Shown piece after piece: positions 1 through 10,848 of a stretch of DNA of 19,254 nucleotides. A program made the position numbers and the translations under genes. Each line of letters begins with the position of its first letter. Position 1 is the stretch's first letter. This DNA is from Microbacteriaceae bacterium (GTDB lineage Bacteria; Actinomycetota; Actinomycetes; Actinomycetales; Microbacteriaceae). Below the pieces are notes generated by a model. It saw only the letters and a list, made by a program, of their open reading frames with translations, ran no database searches and was not told the DNA's origin. The stretch covers positions 1-19,254 of the forward strand of contig JAJAZI010000018.1 of the NCBI GenBank assembly GCA_026785785.1, written 5' to 3'.

Positions 1-1
1 G

Positions 2-751
2 CTCGTGCGCCGCACCGCCCCGGTCACCCTCACCAGTGCGGGGCATGTGCTGCTCCGCTACGCCCGCCAAGTCGAGCTGCTCGAGGCCGACACCCTGCGC
101 GAGCTCGATGACGATGCTGGCGGCGGGGGGCATCCACTGATCCCGCTCGCGGTCAACGCCGATAGCCTCGCGACTTGGTTTCTCGACTCACTCGCCGGGC
201 TCGGCGAGAAGCTCGGCGCGACATTCGACCTGCACCGCGAGGATCAGGAGCACACAACCTCACTGCTGCGGGCCGGCACCGTGGTGGCCGCGGTGACCTC
301 CACCCGGGCACCAGTCCAGGGCTGCGTGACCGAGCCGCTCGGGCTCATGCGCTATCGGGCGGTGGCGGCGCCGGCGTTTGTCGCGAGGTGGATCCCTCGG
401 CATCCCGACCTCGCGGACCTCGCCGAGGCGCCCGTCGTCACCTTCGACCGCAGCGACGGTCTCCAGCACACCTTCGTCCTCGCCCACACGGGCGGTGACG
501 GCGGGCCCAGCCACTACGTTCCCGCCTCGCACGACTTCGCCCGCGCCGTGCTGCTGGGCCTCGGCTGGGCGGTGCTCCCGGAGCAGCAGTGCCTCGCCGA
601 GATCGCCAACGGCACTCTCGTGGAGCTCGCGCCGCGGCATCCGGTCGACGTCGCGCTCTACTGGCAGCGCTGGAACCTTGCCTCGCCGCTGCTCGATGCG
701 GTGTCGCGGGCGGTACGGGATGCCGCAGCAATCGCGCTGCACCCGCTCTGA
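2..751 (+). CDS. LysR-family transcriptional regulator, ArgP/LysG type (5' truncated)
   Basis: This is the C-terminal part of a LysR-type regulator of the ArgP/LysG subfamily, which in actinobacteria usually controls an amino-acid (lysine/arginine) exporter of the LysE type. The reading frame is open to the left edge: the codon at 2-4 is Leu, and the GTG at 5 encodes an internal Val in the end of the winged helix (LVRRTAPVTLTSAG), so the start and most of the DNA-binding helix-turn-helix lie outside the window. A linker helix follows, then the effector-binding domain with subfamily-typical segments (IPLAVNADSLATWFL, FDLHREDQEHT, TSTRAPVQGCV, LGLGWAVLPEQQ, ALYWQRWNL). The stop is TGA at 749-751. 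It has the same orientation as the pyr operon but is followed by a small hairpin and a separate possible promoter, so it is probably an independent unit. Family assignment is firm; the effector and target are inferred only. Confidence 0.9.
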   Translation, partial: LVRRTAPVTLTSAGHVLLRYARQVELLEADTLRELDDDAGGGGHPLIPLAVNADSLATWFLDSLAGLGEKLGATFDLHREDQEHTTSLLRAGTVVAAVTSTRAPVQGCVTEPLGLMRYRAVAAPAFVARWIPRHPDLADLAEAPVVTFDRSDGLQHTFVLAHTGGDGGPSHYVPASHDFARAVLLGLGWAVLPEQQCLAEIANGTLVELAPRHPVDVALYWQRWNLASPLLDAVSRAVRDAAAIALHPL

Positions 752-756
752 GCCGG

Positions 757-772
757 AGCGCCCGCCCGCGCT
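757..772 (+). terminator. Possible terminator hairpin after the LysR gene
   Basis: A 5-bp stem (AGCGC at 757-761 with GCGCT at 768-772) closes a 6-nt loop just 5 nt after the LysR stop codon. There is no T-tract, so this is not a canonical intrinsic terminator, and in such GC-rich DNA a short hairpin can occur by chance. It abuts the possible -10 element of the pyr promoter. Confidence 0.22.
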
Positions 773-774
773 GC

Positions 775-780
775 TAGGCT
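775..780 (+). promoter_or_regulatory. Possible -10 element of the pyr operon promoter
   Basis: TAGGCT fits the actinobacterial housekeeping-sigma -10 pattern TAnnnT. It would place transcription start near the A at 787, giving a leader of about 51 nt that contains the complete PyrR-binding hairpin. No convincing -35 box is seen at the expected distance. The identical hexamer precedes rpe at 17839-17844. Confidence 0.4.
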
Positions 781-796
781 CATCTCACACCAGACA

Positions 797-830
797 TCCT
801 TTAATCACCGTCCAGAGAGACGGGGAAGGA
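797..830 (+). promoter_or_regulatory. PyrR-binding RNA hairpin sequestering the pyrR ribosome binding site
   Basis: The upper stem pairs CCGTC (808-812) with GACGG (819-823) around the hexaloop CAGAGA (813-818), matching the CNGNGA hexaloop of known PyrR-binding loops. A lower stem pairs TCCTT (797-801) with AAGGA (826-830), separated from the upper stem by an internal loop (802-807 against 824-825). The 3' arm of the lower stem is the 5' half of the Shine-Dalgarno sequence AAGGAGGT (826-833) of pyrR, whose TTG start is at 838. Hence PyrR binding should hide the ribosome binding site. No antiterminator/terminator pair with a U-tract is visible. The mechanism (translational repression, as established for the mycobacterial pyr operon) is inference; the motif and pairing are seen directly. 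Confidence 0.85.
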
Positions 831-837
831 GGTCAGA

Positions 838-1389
838 TTGCCCCCCAGAGTCGTTCTGCAGCAAGCTGATATCGCCCGAGCGTTGACTCGGATCTCGCAC
901 GAGATCCTCGAGTCCAATCGCGGCCCCGACGATCTCGTCATCCTCGGCATCCCCACCCGCGGGGTCATCCTCGCTGAGCGCATCGCCCGGCTCATCTCCG
1001 ACATCTCCGGGCGGCCCGTCGCCTCGGGATCGCTCGACGTGACGATGTACCGCGACGACCTCTCGCGCAACCCGACGAGGGCTCCCTCACCGACGCGGGT
1101 TCCCGCCGCTGGCATCGACGGCTCCGTCGTCGTGCTCGTCGACGACGTGCTCTACTCCGGCCGCACGATCCGCTCGGCCCTCGACGCGCTCGGCGCCATC
1201 GGGCGCCCGCGCATCGTGCGCCTTGCGACCCTCATCGACCGCGGGCACCGCGAGCTTCCGATCCGGCCCGACTTCGTCGGCAAGAACCTGCCGTCCGCCC
1301 AGGGCGAGCGTATCTACGTGCGCCTGCACGAGAGCGACGGCGACGAGTTCGTCAGCATCGACAGCGGAGAGAACGGGGCACCGAAGTGA
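838..1389 (+). CDS. pyrR: Bifunctional pyr operon regulator / uracil phosphoribosyltransferase PyrR
   Basis: PyrR is a phosphoribosyltransferase-fold RNA-binding protein that represses pyrimidine genes when UMP/UTP is plentiful and often retains uracil phosphoribosyltransferase activity. The 183-aa product has the family's usual length. The PRPP-binding loop is at residues 97-110 ([14 protein letters not shown]), preceded by the ILGIPTRG segment (35-42) and the conserved [11 protein letters not shown] stretch (65-75). The TTG start at 838 is chosen because it lies 5 nt after the GGAGG core and gives the typical N terminus with a conserved RISHEI segment; no better ATG or GTG exists nearby. 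It is first in the operon, directly downstream of its own binding hairpin, which implies autoregulation. The stop overlaps the GTG of pyrB by 4 nt (GTGA). Confidence 0.97.
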   Translation: MPPRVVLQQADIARALTRISHEILESNRGPDDLVILGIPTRGVILAERIARLISDISGRPVASGSLDVTMYRDDLSRNPTRAPSPTRVPAAGIDGSVVVLVDDVLYSGRTIRSALDALGAIGRPRIVRLATLIDRGHRELPIRPDFVGKNLPSAQGERIYVRLHESDGDEFVSIDSGENGAPK

Positions 1390-2342
1390 AGCACCTGCTC
1401 AGCACCCGCGACCTCACACGCCACGAGGCCATCGGCATCCTCGACGTCGCCGAGGACATGGCCGACGTGCAGTCGCGCGAGGTCCGCAAGCTGCCGACCC
1501 TGCGCGGCCGCACCGTCGTCAACCTGTTCTTCGAGGACTCCACCCGCACCCGCATCTCGTTCGAGGCGGCCGCGAAGCGGCTGAGCGCCGATGTCATCAA
1601 CTTCAGCGCGAAGGGCTCGAGCGTCTCGAAGGGCGAGAGCCTCAAGGACACCGCGCAGACCCTCGCCGCGATCGGGGCGGATGTCGTCGTGATCCGTCAT
1701 CCGGCATCCGGCGCCCCCCAGGTGCTCGCGCAGAGCAACTGGATCGAGGCCGGCATCATCAACGCCGGCGACGGCACCCACGAGCATCCGACCCAGGGCC
1801 TGCTCGACGCGTTCACGATCCGCAAGCGGCTGCACGGCACGGCCTCGCGCGGCAGATCGCTCGACGGCGTGCGCGTCACGATCGTCGGCGACATCCTGCA
1901 CTCGCGCGTCGCCCGGTCCAACGTCTGGCTGCTCACGAGCCTCGGCGCCCAGGTGCACCTCGTCGCCCCGGCGACCCTGCTGCCGGTGGGCGTCGCGAAC
2001 TGGCCCGTCACCGTCGGCTACGACCTCGACGAGGCCATCGACGCTGGCACCGACGTCGTGATGATGCTGCGGATCCAGGCCGAGCGGATGATGTCGGGCG
2101 GGTTCTTCCCGAACGCCCGGGAGTACTCGAGGCGCTGGGGCCTCGACGACGCGCGGGTCGACCGTCTCCCCGCCGCTACCATGGTCATGCACCCGGGTCC
2201 CATGAACCGCGGCCTCGAGATCTCCTCCCGCGCCGCCGACTCACCCCGGTCGACAGTGCTCGAGCAGGTCTCAAACGGGGTTTCGGTGAGGATGGCAGTG
2301 CTGTACCTCGTCTTGTCTGGGGAACGCGGAGAACTTTCATGA
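1386..2342 (+). CDS. pyrB: Aspartate carbamoyltransferase catalytic subunit
   Basis: The enzyme condenses carbamoyl phosphate with L-aspartate to N-carbamoyl-L-aspartate, the committed step of pyrimidine synthesis. The 318-aa protein has the family's normal length. Visible signatures are the carbamoyl-phosphate site STRTR (residues 52-56), the SKGES loop (81-85) contributing the active-site Ser/Lys, HPTQ (134-137) and HPGPMNRG (269-276). The start is GTG at 1386, overlapping the pyrR stop by 4 nt, which indicates translational coupling. The stop at 2340-2342 overlaps the pyrC ATG by 4 nt. No pyrI regulatory subunit is present, as expected in actinobacteria, so feedback control would come mainly through PyrR. 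Assignment is certain. Confidence 0.98.
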   Translation: MKHLLSTRDLTRHEAIGILDVAEDMADVQSREVRKLPTLRGRTVVNLFFEDSTRTRISFEAAAKRLSADVINFSAKGSSVSKGESLKDTAQTLAAIGADVVVIRHPASGAPQVLAQSNWIEAGIINAGDGTHEHPTQGLLDAFTIRKRLHGTASRGRSLDGVRVTIVGDILHSRVARSNVWLLTSLGAQVHLVAPATLLPVGVANWPVTVGYDLDEAIDAGTDVVMMLRIQAERMMSGGFFPNAREYSRRWGLDDARVDRLPAATMVMHPGPMNRGLEISSRAADSPRSTVLEQVSNGVSVRMAVLYLVLSGERGELS

Positions 2343-3688
2343 CAACCACACTTCTCGTCACCGGCGCGACGCTCGCCGACGGCACCCGCACCGACCTCGT
2401 CGTGCGCAACGGCCGCATCGCCGAGCTCGGCACCGGTCTGAGCGCCAGCGGCGCGCGGGTCATCGACGCCGACGGGCTCACCGCCCTTCCCGGCCTCGTC
2501 GACCTGCACACGCACCTGCGTGAGCCCGGCTTCGAGCAGAGCGAGACCGTGCTGACCGGATCGCGTGCGGCGGCGATCGGCGGATTCACGGCGGTGCACG
2601 CCATGGCCAACACCTCGCCCGTCGCCGACACCGCCGGCGTCGTCGAGCAGGTGGAGTCGCTCGGCCGCCGCGCCGGGTACGTCAACGTGCGCCCGATCGG
2701 CGCTGTGACGGTCGGCCTGGCCGGCCAGCAGCTCTCCGAGATCGGCGCGATGGCGAACAGCCGCGCGCGGGTGCGGGTCTTCTCCGACGACGGCACGTGC
2801 GTCTCGGACGCCCTGCTGATGCGGCGCGCCCTCGAATACGTGAAGACCTTTGACGGTGTCGTCGCGCAGCACGCGCAGGAGCCCCGGCTCACCGAGGGCG
2901 CGCAGATGAACGAGGGAGTCGTGAGCGGCGAACTCGGCCTCGCCGGCTGGCCCGCCGTCGCCGAGGAGGCGATCATCGCGCGCGATGTGCTCCTCGCCCA
3001 GCACGTCGGCGCCCGCGTGCACATCTGCCACCTGTCCACCGCCGGATCCGTCGAGGTCGTCCGCTGGGCGAAGGCGAGGGGTATCCGCGTCACCGCCGAG
3101 GTCACGCCGCACCACCTGATGCTCACCGAAGAGCTCGTCCGCAGCTACGACGCGCGCTACAAGGTCAACCCGCCGCTGCGCCGCGAGGAGGACGTGCTCG
3201 CGCTGCGCGCCGGACTCGCCGACGGCACCATCGACATCATCGCGACCGACCACGCGCCGCATCCGTCCGAGTCGAAGGACTGCGAGTGGCACGCCGCGTC
3301 GATGGGAATGGTCGGGCTCGAGTCCGCCCTCTCCGTCGCGCAGGCCTCCGTCGTCGACAACGGGATGCTCGACTGGGACGACATCGCCCGGGTGTTCTCG
3401 CGCACCCCCGCCGCGATCGGCCGCCTCGACGGCTACGCCGATGGAATCGCGGTCGGCGCGCCCGCCGAGTTCACCCTCTACGACTCCGCCGCGAGCCGCG
3501 TCTTCGACACCGACGCTCTCGCCGGGCTCGGCCGAAACTCGCCATTCCTGCAGCTGACCCTGCCCGGCCGCGTCGTCGCGACGGTGCATCAGGGCTACCC
3601 GACCGTGCTCGACGGGCAACTCGTCGACGAGGAGACCGTCTCGTCGGCCGCCGCAGGCGCCTGGGCCGTCCGGGGTTGCCGTGGATAG
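2339..3688 (+). CDS. pyrC: Dihydroorotase, class I
   Basis: The zinc amidohydrolase cyclises N-carbamoyl-aspartate to dihydroorotate. The 449-aa product has the length of class I (PyrC-type Gram-positive) dihydroorotases. Expected metal ligands are all visible: H57 and H59 in [11 protein letters not shown]151 in FSDDG, H178 in AQHAQE, H231 in CHLSTAGS and D304 in ATDHAPH. The open frame extends far upstream, but ATG 2339 is chosen because GGAGA at 2328-2332 sits 6 nt before it, it overlaps the pyrB stop (ATGA), and the protein then begins at the family-typical beta-strand. The stop overlaps the following membrane-protein gene by 8 nt. Confidence 0.98.
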   Translation: MTTTLLVTGATLADGTRTDLVVRNGRIAELGTGLSASGARVIDADGLTALPGLVDLHTHLREPGFEQSETVLTGSRAAAIGGFTAVHAMANTSPVADTAGVVEQVESLGRRAGYVNVRPIGAVTVGLAGQQLSEIGAMANSRARVRVFSDDGTCVSDALLMRRALEYVKTFDGVVAQHAQEPRLTEGAQMNEGVVSGELGLAGWPAVAEEAIIARDVLLAQHVGARVHICHLSTAGSVEVVRWAKARGIRVTAEVTPHHLMLTEELVRSYDARYKVNPPLRREEDVLALRAGLADGTIDIIATDHAPHPSESKDCEWHAASMGMVGLESALSVAQASVVDNGMLDWDDIARVFSRTPAAIGRLDGYADGIAVGAPAEFTLYDSAASRVFDTDALAGLGRNSPFLQLTLPGRVVATVHQGYPTVLDGQLVDEETVSSAAAGAWAVRGCRG

Positions 3689-4196
3689 TCGCATCGGCTC
3701 AGGCGCCATCGTGCTGGCCGTCCTCGTGCTCCTGCTCGTGCTCATGTACGCGGGATGGCGCCGCCGCCAGCGGCGCCAGTCCGCCATCCCGAGGCCACAG
3801 GGCCTTCCCGAGCTGACCGGGCGCGAGCTCATCACGGCGGAGGCGTTCTACGTCGCCTCGACGATGACCGACGAGCCGCTCAACCGCATCGCCGTCGCCG
3901 GCCTCGGCTACCGCGCCCGCGCCCGCGTGCAGGTCTTCGAGTCGGGGATCTCGCTCGGCATTGCGGGGGAGCCGGATGCCTTCATCCCGCGCTCCGACCT
4001 CGTGGCCGTCGAGCGCGCCACCTGGACGATCGACCGCGTCGTGGAGACCGGCGGCCTCGTGCGCATCGTCTGGCGACTCGGCGACACCACCATCGACAGC
4101 TATCTCCGCGTGCCGGAGCCCACCGATCCGTCGGAGCTCCTCGGGGCGATCGAGTCAATCATCACGGCGCCGACCCGCGCCAGGAACGAGGAGTAG
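3681..4196 (+). CDS. One-helix membrane protein of the pyr operon (PH-like fold suspected)
   Basis: The 171-aa product has a single hydrophobic helix near its N terminus (about residues 8-26), a basic stretch directly after it (RRRQRRQ, 27-33), and a soluble domain of about 135 residues. The charge pattern suggests an N-terminal anchor with the domain in the cytoplasm. The soluble part is rich in predicted beta-strand and resembles the PH-like domain proteins annotated at this position. A comparable uncharacterised membrane protein sits between pyrC and carA in M. tuberculosis (Rv1382), so the linkage is conserved across distant actinobacteria. The function is unknown to me; there are no catalytic motifs I recognise. 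The GTG start at 3681 overlaps pyrC by 8 nt and has no clear Shine-Dalgarno site, so it probably depends on coupling. Confidence 0.85.
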   Translation: MDSRIGSGAIVLAVLVLLLVLMYAGWRRRQRRQSAIPRPQGLPELTGRELITAEAFYVASTMTDEPLNRIAVAGLGYRARARVQVFESGISLGIAGEPDAFIPRSDLVAVERATWTIDRVVETGGLVRIVWRLGDTTIDSYLRVPEPTDPSELLGAIESIITAPTRARNEE

Positions 4197-4204
4197 TGAC
4201 GAGC

Positions 4205-5385
4205 ATGGATCCAGCAGTGCTGGTGCTCGAAGACGGCACCCGATACGTCGGGCGGGCCTGGGGTGCGCGCGGGCGCACATTCGGCGAGGCTGTGTTCTCG
4301 ACGGGAATGACGGGCTACCAGGAGACCCTCACCGACCCGAGCTACGCCGGGCAAATCGTGCTCATGACGGCGCCGCACATCGGCATCACCGGGGTCAATG
4401 ACGAGGACCCGGAGTCCCGCCGCATCTGGGTCAACGGCTTTATCGCGCGGGACCCGTCCCGGGTGGTATCGAACTTCCGCGCGAACGGCAGCCTCGACGA
4501 CCAGCTCGTCGCCGACGGCATCGTCGGTATCAGCGGCGTCGACACGCGCGCCGTCACCCGCCGACTCCGCGACGCCGGCGTCATGCGCTCGGGCATCTTC
4601 TCCGGCGCGGATGCCGCGCTCGACCCGGCCGAGCAGCTGCGGCTCGTGCAGTCCGGCGAGGACATGCGCGGTCTCAACCTCTCCGACCGGGTGTCGGTCA
4701 CCACGCAGTACCGGATCGCGCCGGAGGGGGAGCGGATCGGACTCGTCGCGGTACTCGACCTCGGCGTCAAGGAATCCACCCTGCGCTACCTTGCCGCGCG
4801 CGGCTTCGAAGTGATGGTTCTGCCGCAGTCGGTCACGGCCGAGCAGCTGCGCGACCTCGACCCCGACGCGCTCTTCTTCTCCAACGGCCCGGGCGACCCG
4901 AGCGCATCCGACGCCCACGTCGCCCTGCTGCAGGGCGCCCTGCGCGACGGCGTACCGTTCTTCGGCATCTGCTTCGGCAACCAGCTCCTCGGCCGGGCCC
5001 TCGGCTTCGGCACCTACAAACTGCCGTTCGGACACCGCGGCATCAACCAGCCGGTCGTCGACACGGCGACCGGGCGGGTCGAGATCACCTCGCACAACCA
5101 CGGCTTCGCGGTCGACGCGCCCATCGGTGCACCCACCCAGTCGCCGGCCGGCTTCGGCCTCGTCGAGGTGAGCCACGTCAACCTCAACGACAACGTCGTC
5201 GAGGGCCTCAACGCCCTCGAGATCCCCGCGTTCTCGGTGCAGTACCACCCGGAGGCCGCCGCAGGACCGCACGACGCCAACTACCTCTTCGACCGGTTCC
5301 GCGACATGGTGGTCGCCGCCATCGCAGCCCGCGCTGACACAGCCCGTGCTGACACAGCCCGTGCCAACAGGAAAGACGACAAGTA

Positions 5386-5386
<1 letters not shown>
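4205..5386 (+). CDS. carA: Carbamoyl-phosphate synthase small (glutaminase) subunit
   Basis: CarA hydrolyses glutamine and feeds ammonia to CarB for carbamoyl phosphate synthesis, which serves pyrimidine and arginine pathways. From ATG 4205 the protein is 393 aa, normal for the family. It has the N-terminal CarA domain (about 1-150) and a class I glutamine amidotransferase domain (about 178-370) with the nucleophile C256 in GICFGNQ and H348/E350 in QYHPE. ATG 4205 is preferred because GAGGAG (4188-4193) lies 11 nt upstream; an in-frame GTG at 4196, overlapping the previous stop by one base, would add three residues but leaves only 2 nt after the Shine-Dalgarno. The C-terminal tail carries a repeated ARADT segment from a 15-bp tandem duplication. 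The stop overlaps carB by 1 nt (TAATG). Confidence 0.97.
5333..5362 (+). repeat. 15-bp tandem duplication in the 3' end of carA
   Basis: Two identical 15-bp units (5333-5347 and 5348-5362) follow each other, with a partial third copy just upstream (about 5325-5332). They encode the repeated RADTA segment in the dispensable-looking C-terminal tail of CarA, beyond the glutaminase domain, and keep the frame. Confidence 0.85.
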
Positions 5387-8675
<3,289 letters not shown>

Positions 8676-8679
<4 letters not shown>

Positions 8680-9548
8680 TCGGCTTCGGCACGCGCCTCG
8701 AGCAGGCGATCGACGGCCACGGCCGCCTGTGCGTCGGCATCGACCCGCATCCCTACCTCCTGAGCCAGTGGGGCCTCGGCGACGATTCGGCGGGCCTGCG
8801 CGACTTCGGCCTGCGCGTCGTCGAGGCGAGCGCCGGCCGCGCGGGCATCGTCAAACCGCAGGTGGCGTTCTTCGAGCGGCACGGCTCCGCGGGCTTCGCC
8901 GCGCTCGAAGAGGTACTCCGGGCCGCCCGGGCCGCGGGCCTGGTCGTCATCGCCGATGCCAAGCGCGGCGATGTCGGCTCGAGCGTCGAAGCGTACGGCC
9001 AGGCGTGGCTGACCCCCGGCTCCCCGCTCGAAGCCGACGCGATGACCGTCAGCGCCTTCCAGGGCGTCGGGTCGATCACGGCGCCGCTCGAACTCGCGGC
9101 CCGGCACGGCAAGGGGCTCTTCGTGCTCGCCGCGACCTCGAATCCCGAGGCGGCGGCCATCCAGACAGCCGTCATCGGATCGGGCGCCTGTAGCGGACTG
9201 ACGGTGGCTGCGGGTATCGTCGCCGACGTGACTGACTGGAACCTGGGCGACCCCGCCGCCCGCATCGCGAGCGTCGGCGTCGTGCTGGGCGCCACGGTCG
9301 ACTTCGCCGCCTACGGCATCGACTTCGCCGCAAACGGGATCGACACCGCGGCATCCGACGGGAGACCGGGCACGCCGATCCTCGCCCCGGGCTTCGGGCA
9401 CCAGGGCGCCAGGTTCGACCAGGTCGATGCGATCTACGGCGCCGCCGCGAGCCGCACCATCGTCGCCGCGTCCCGCAGCATCCTCGCCGCCGGCCCCTCC
9501 GGGCTCGCCGCGGCAATCACCTCCCACGCGAACGAGGTCGGCGCATGA
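8676..9548 (+). CDS. pyrF: Orotidine 5'-phosphate decarboxylase, type 2
   Basis: PyrF decarboxylates OMP to UMP, the last step of de novo synthesis. The 290-aa length fits the longer type 2 subfamily of actinobacteria. The catalytic motif ADAKRGDVG is at residues 93-101, with the N-terminal LCVGIDPHP (18-26) and the [11 protein letters not shown] segment (60-70). A 7-residue direct repeat (DFAAYGI then DFAANGI, residues 209-222) sits between the GVVLGATV strand and the [11 protein letters not shown] phosphate-binding segment. The GTG start overlaps carB by 4 nt (GTGA), and the stop overlaps the next ATG by 4 nt. The intervening pyrD and pyrE steps are not encoded in this window. Confidence 0.97.
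9300..9341 (+). repeat. 21-bp imperfect tandem duplication in pyrF
   Basis: The two 21-bp units (9300-9320 and 9321-9341) differ at a few bases and encode DFAAYGI and DFAANGI. They add seven in-frame residues in what is expected to be a loop before the phosphate-binding segment. Confidence 0.75.
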
Positions 9549-10468
9549 CGCAGTCAGGTCCACCGCCCGTCGACCGGATCGCCGCCTCCCGTGCCGCCGT
9601 GGCCGCACGCCGCGGTCGCGCGGCCGTCAAGCACGCCGTCGCGACGCGGCAGCGCAGCGCCGTCGACGTGCTCGACACCGCGTGGAGCGATCCGGATGCC
9701 GCAGCCGAGGCCACCCTCCGGGTGCGGGAGCTGCTGACCAGCGTTCCCACCCTCGGCCCCACGCGCACCGCCAAGGTCATGGCCGAGTTGCAGATCGCCG
9801 ATGCGAAGCGGGTCGGCGGGCTCGGCTCCCGCCAGCGGGACCGGCTGCGGGACTGGCTCGTTTCGCGGGAGAGCCGGGGGACAGACACCACGAAGGCCAA
9901 GCTCGTCGTCCTCGCCGGCCCGACCGCGGTCGGTAAGGGCTCCGTCTCCACCTTCATCCGCGAGAACTACCCCGACGTGCACCTCTCGGTGTCCGCGACC
10001 ACGAGGGCCCCGCGGACCGGCGAGGTCGAGGGGGTCAACTACTTCTTCGTGAGCGACGAGGAGTTCGACCGCCTCGTCGAGCGGGGCGAGATGCTCGAGT
10101 GGGCGAAGGTGCACAATGCGTTCCGCTACGGTACGCCGCGTCGCCCCGTCGACGACAATCTCGCCGAAGGAAGCAGCGTGCTGCTCGAGATCGACATTCA
10201 GGGCGCGCGGCAGGTGAAGGCGGCGATGCCGCAGGCCGTTCTCGTCTTCCTGCTGCCCCCGACCTGGGACGAACTCGTGCGCCGCCTCATCGGTCGCGGC
10301 ACCGAGGGCCCGGCCGAACAGCAGCGCCGGCTCGAGACCGCGCGGGTCGAGCTCGCCGCGCAGCACGAGTTCGACTACCGCGTCGTGAACGGCGACGTCG
10401 CCGAGGCAGCCGAGGAGGTCGTAGACTTGATGAGATTGCGCCCTCGCGCTTCCCACGACTTCGGCTGA
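9545..10468 (+). CDS. gmk: mIHF (integration host factor)-guanylate kinase fusion protein
   Basis: The 307-aa protein joins two units that are separate neighbouring genes in mycobacteria (mihF and gmk). Residues 1 to about 107 resemble the actinobacterial integration host factor: a basic helix ([13 protein letters not shown]) and the helix-turn-helix-like DNA-binding segment ending [12 protein letters not shown]. After a short linker (about 108-119), residues 119-303 are guanylate kinase, which phosphorylates GMP to GDP, with P-loop GPTAVGKG (125-132) and GMP-binding segments [19 protein letters not shown] and [14 protein letters not shown] 9545 overlaps the pyrF stop (ATGA) and has GAGGT 6 nt upstream. 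The linker has no in-frame ATG, GTG or TTG, so kinase synthesis requires reading through mIHF. The kinase call is certain; the mIHF call rests on recalled sequence similarity. Confidence 0.95.
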   Translation: MTQSGPPPVDRIAASRAAVAARRGRAAVKHAVATRQRSAVDVLDTAWSDPDAAAEATLRVRELLTSVPTLGPTRTAKVMAELQIADAKRVGGLGSRQRDRLRDWLVSRESRGTDTTKAKLVVLAGPTAVGKGSVSTFIRENYPDVHLSVSATTRAPRTGEVEGVNYFFVSDEEFDRLVERGEMLEWAKVHNAFRYGTPRRPVDDNLAEGSSVLLEIDIQGARQVKAAMPQAVLVFLLPPTWDELVRRLIGRGTEGPAEQQRRLETARVELAAQHEFDYRVVNGDVAEAAEEVVDLMRLRPRASHDFG

Positions 10469-10492
10469 TTCAGCCGCACCCGCGTTCGTTCA

Positions 10493-10517
10493 CACGCTTT
10501 CATTCGCACGCTTTCAT
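10493..10517 (+). repeat. Short direct repeat in the rpoZ leader
   Basis: The 11-mer CACGCTTTCAT occurs at 10493-10503 and again at 10507-10517 (14-nt period) in the 67-nt gap between gmk and rpoZ, just before the Shine-Dalgarno sequence. Function, if any, is unknown; it may be a small slippage duplication or part of an upstream promoter region. Confidence 0.7.
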
Positions 10518-10535
10518 CGACAGAAGGAGCACCAC

Positions 10536-10793
10536 ATGGTTGACAAGACCAAGGGCATCATCGATCCGCCCATTGACGAGCTGCTGACGAAGGTCGACTC
10601 GAAGTACGCGCTCGTCATTTTCGCCTCGAAGCGAGCTCGCCAGATCAACGACTACTACGCCGACCTCCACGAGGGAAGCCTGTTCGACAACGTCGGACCG
10701 CTCGTCGACTCCACGATCGAGGACAAGCCCCTCTCGGTCGCGCTGCACGAGATCAACGAAGACAAGCTCGTCGCGAAGCCCCTCGCCGAGTAG
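10536..10793 (+). CDS. rpoZ: DNA-directed RNA polymerase omega subunit
   Basis: Omega assists folding and assembly of the beta-prime subunit. The 85-aa product matches the actinobacterial form in length and sequence: [20 protein letters not shown] at residues 8-27 (family signature helix), [12 protein letters not shown] (30-41), and the C-terminal PLSVALHEI segment preceding a helix. ATG 10536 has a good AAGGAG (10524-10529) 6 nt upstream. It follows gmk by 67 nt, the first real gap since the operon start, so an additional promoter is possible, though I see no clear one. The gmk-rpoZ-coaBC order is conserved widely in bacteria. Confidence 0.97.
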   Translation: MVDKTKGIIDPPIDELLTKVDSKYALVIFASKRARQINDYYADLHEGSLFDNVGPLVDSTIEDKPLSVALHEINEDKLVAKPLAE

Positions 10794-10848
10794 TCCCGAC
10801 CCTCGACCCCGCGTCCAGACCCCCGCGACCGACGCCGACCCCGACGCC

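Noticed and set aside
2018..3835. Long antisense open frame of about 600 codons over pyrB/pyrC
   Set aside because: High third-position GC on the + strand creates long open frames on the opposite strand; the product is low-complexity in R, G, A, V and D and matches no family, while pyrC on the + strand has complete catalytic motifs.
4196..4204. GTG 4196 as the carA start
   Set aside because: It leaves only 2 nt between the Shine-Dalgarno and the start; ATG 4205 has acceptable spacing. The difference is three residues and cannot be fully settled from sequence.
9866..9901. A separate gmk start in the mIHF-Gmk linker
   Set aside because: No ATG, GTG or TTG is in frame between the mIHF region and the P-loop, and no Shine-Dalgarno is present there.
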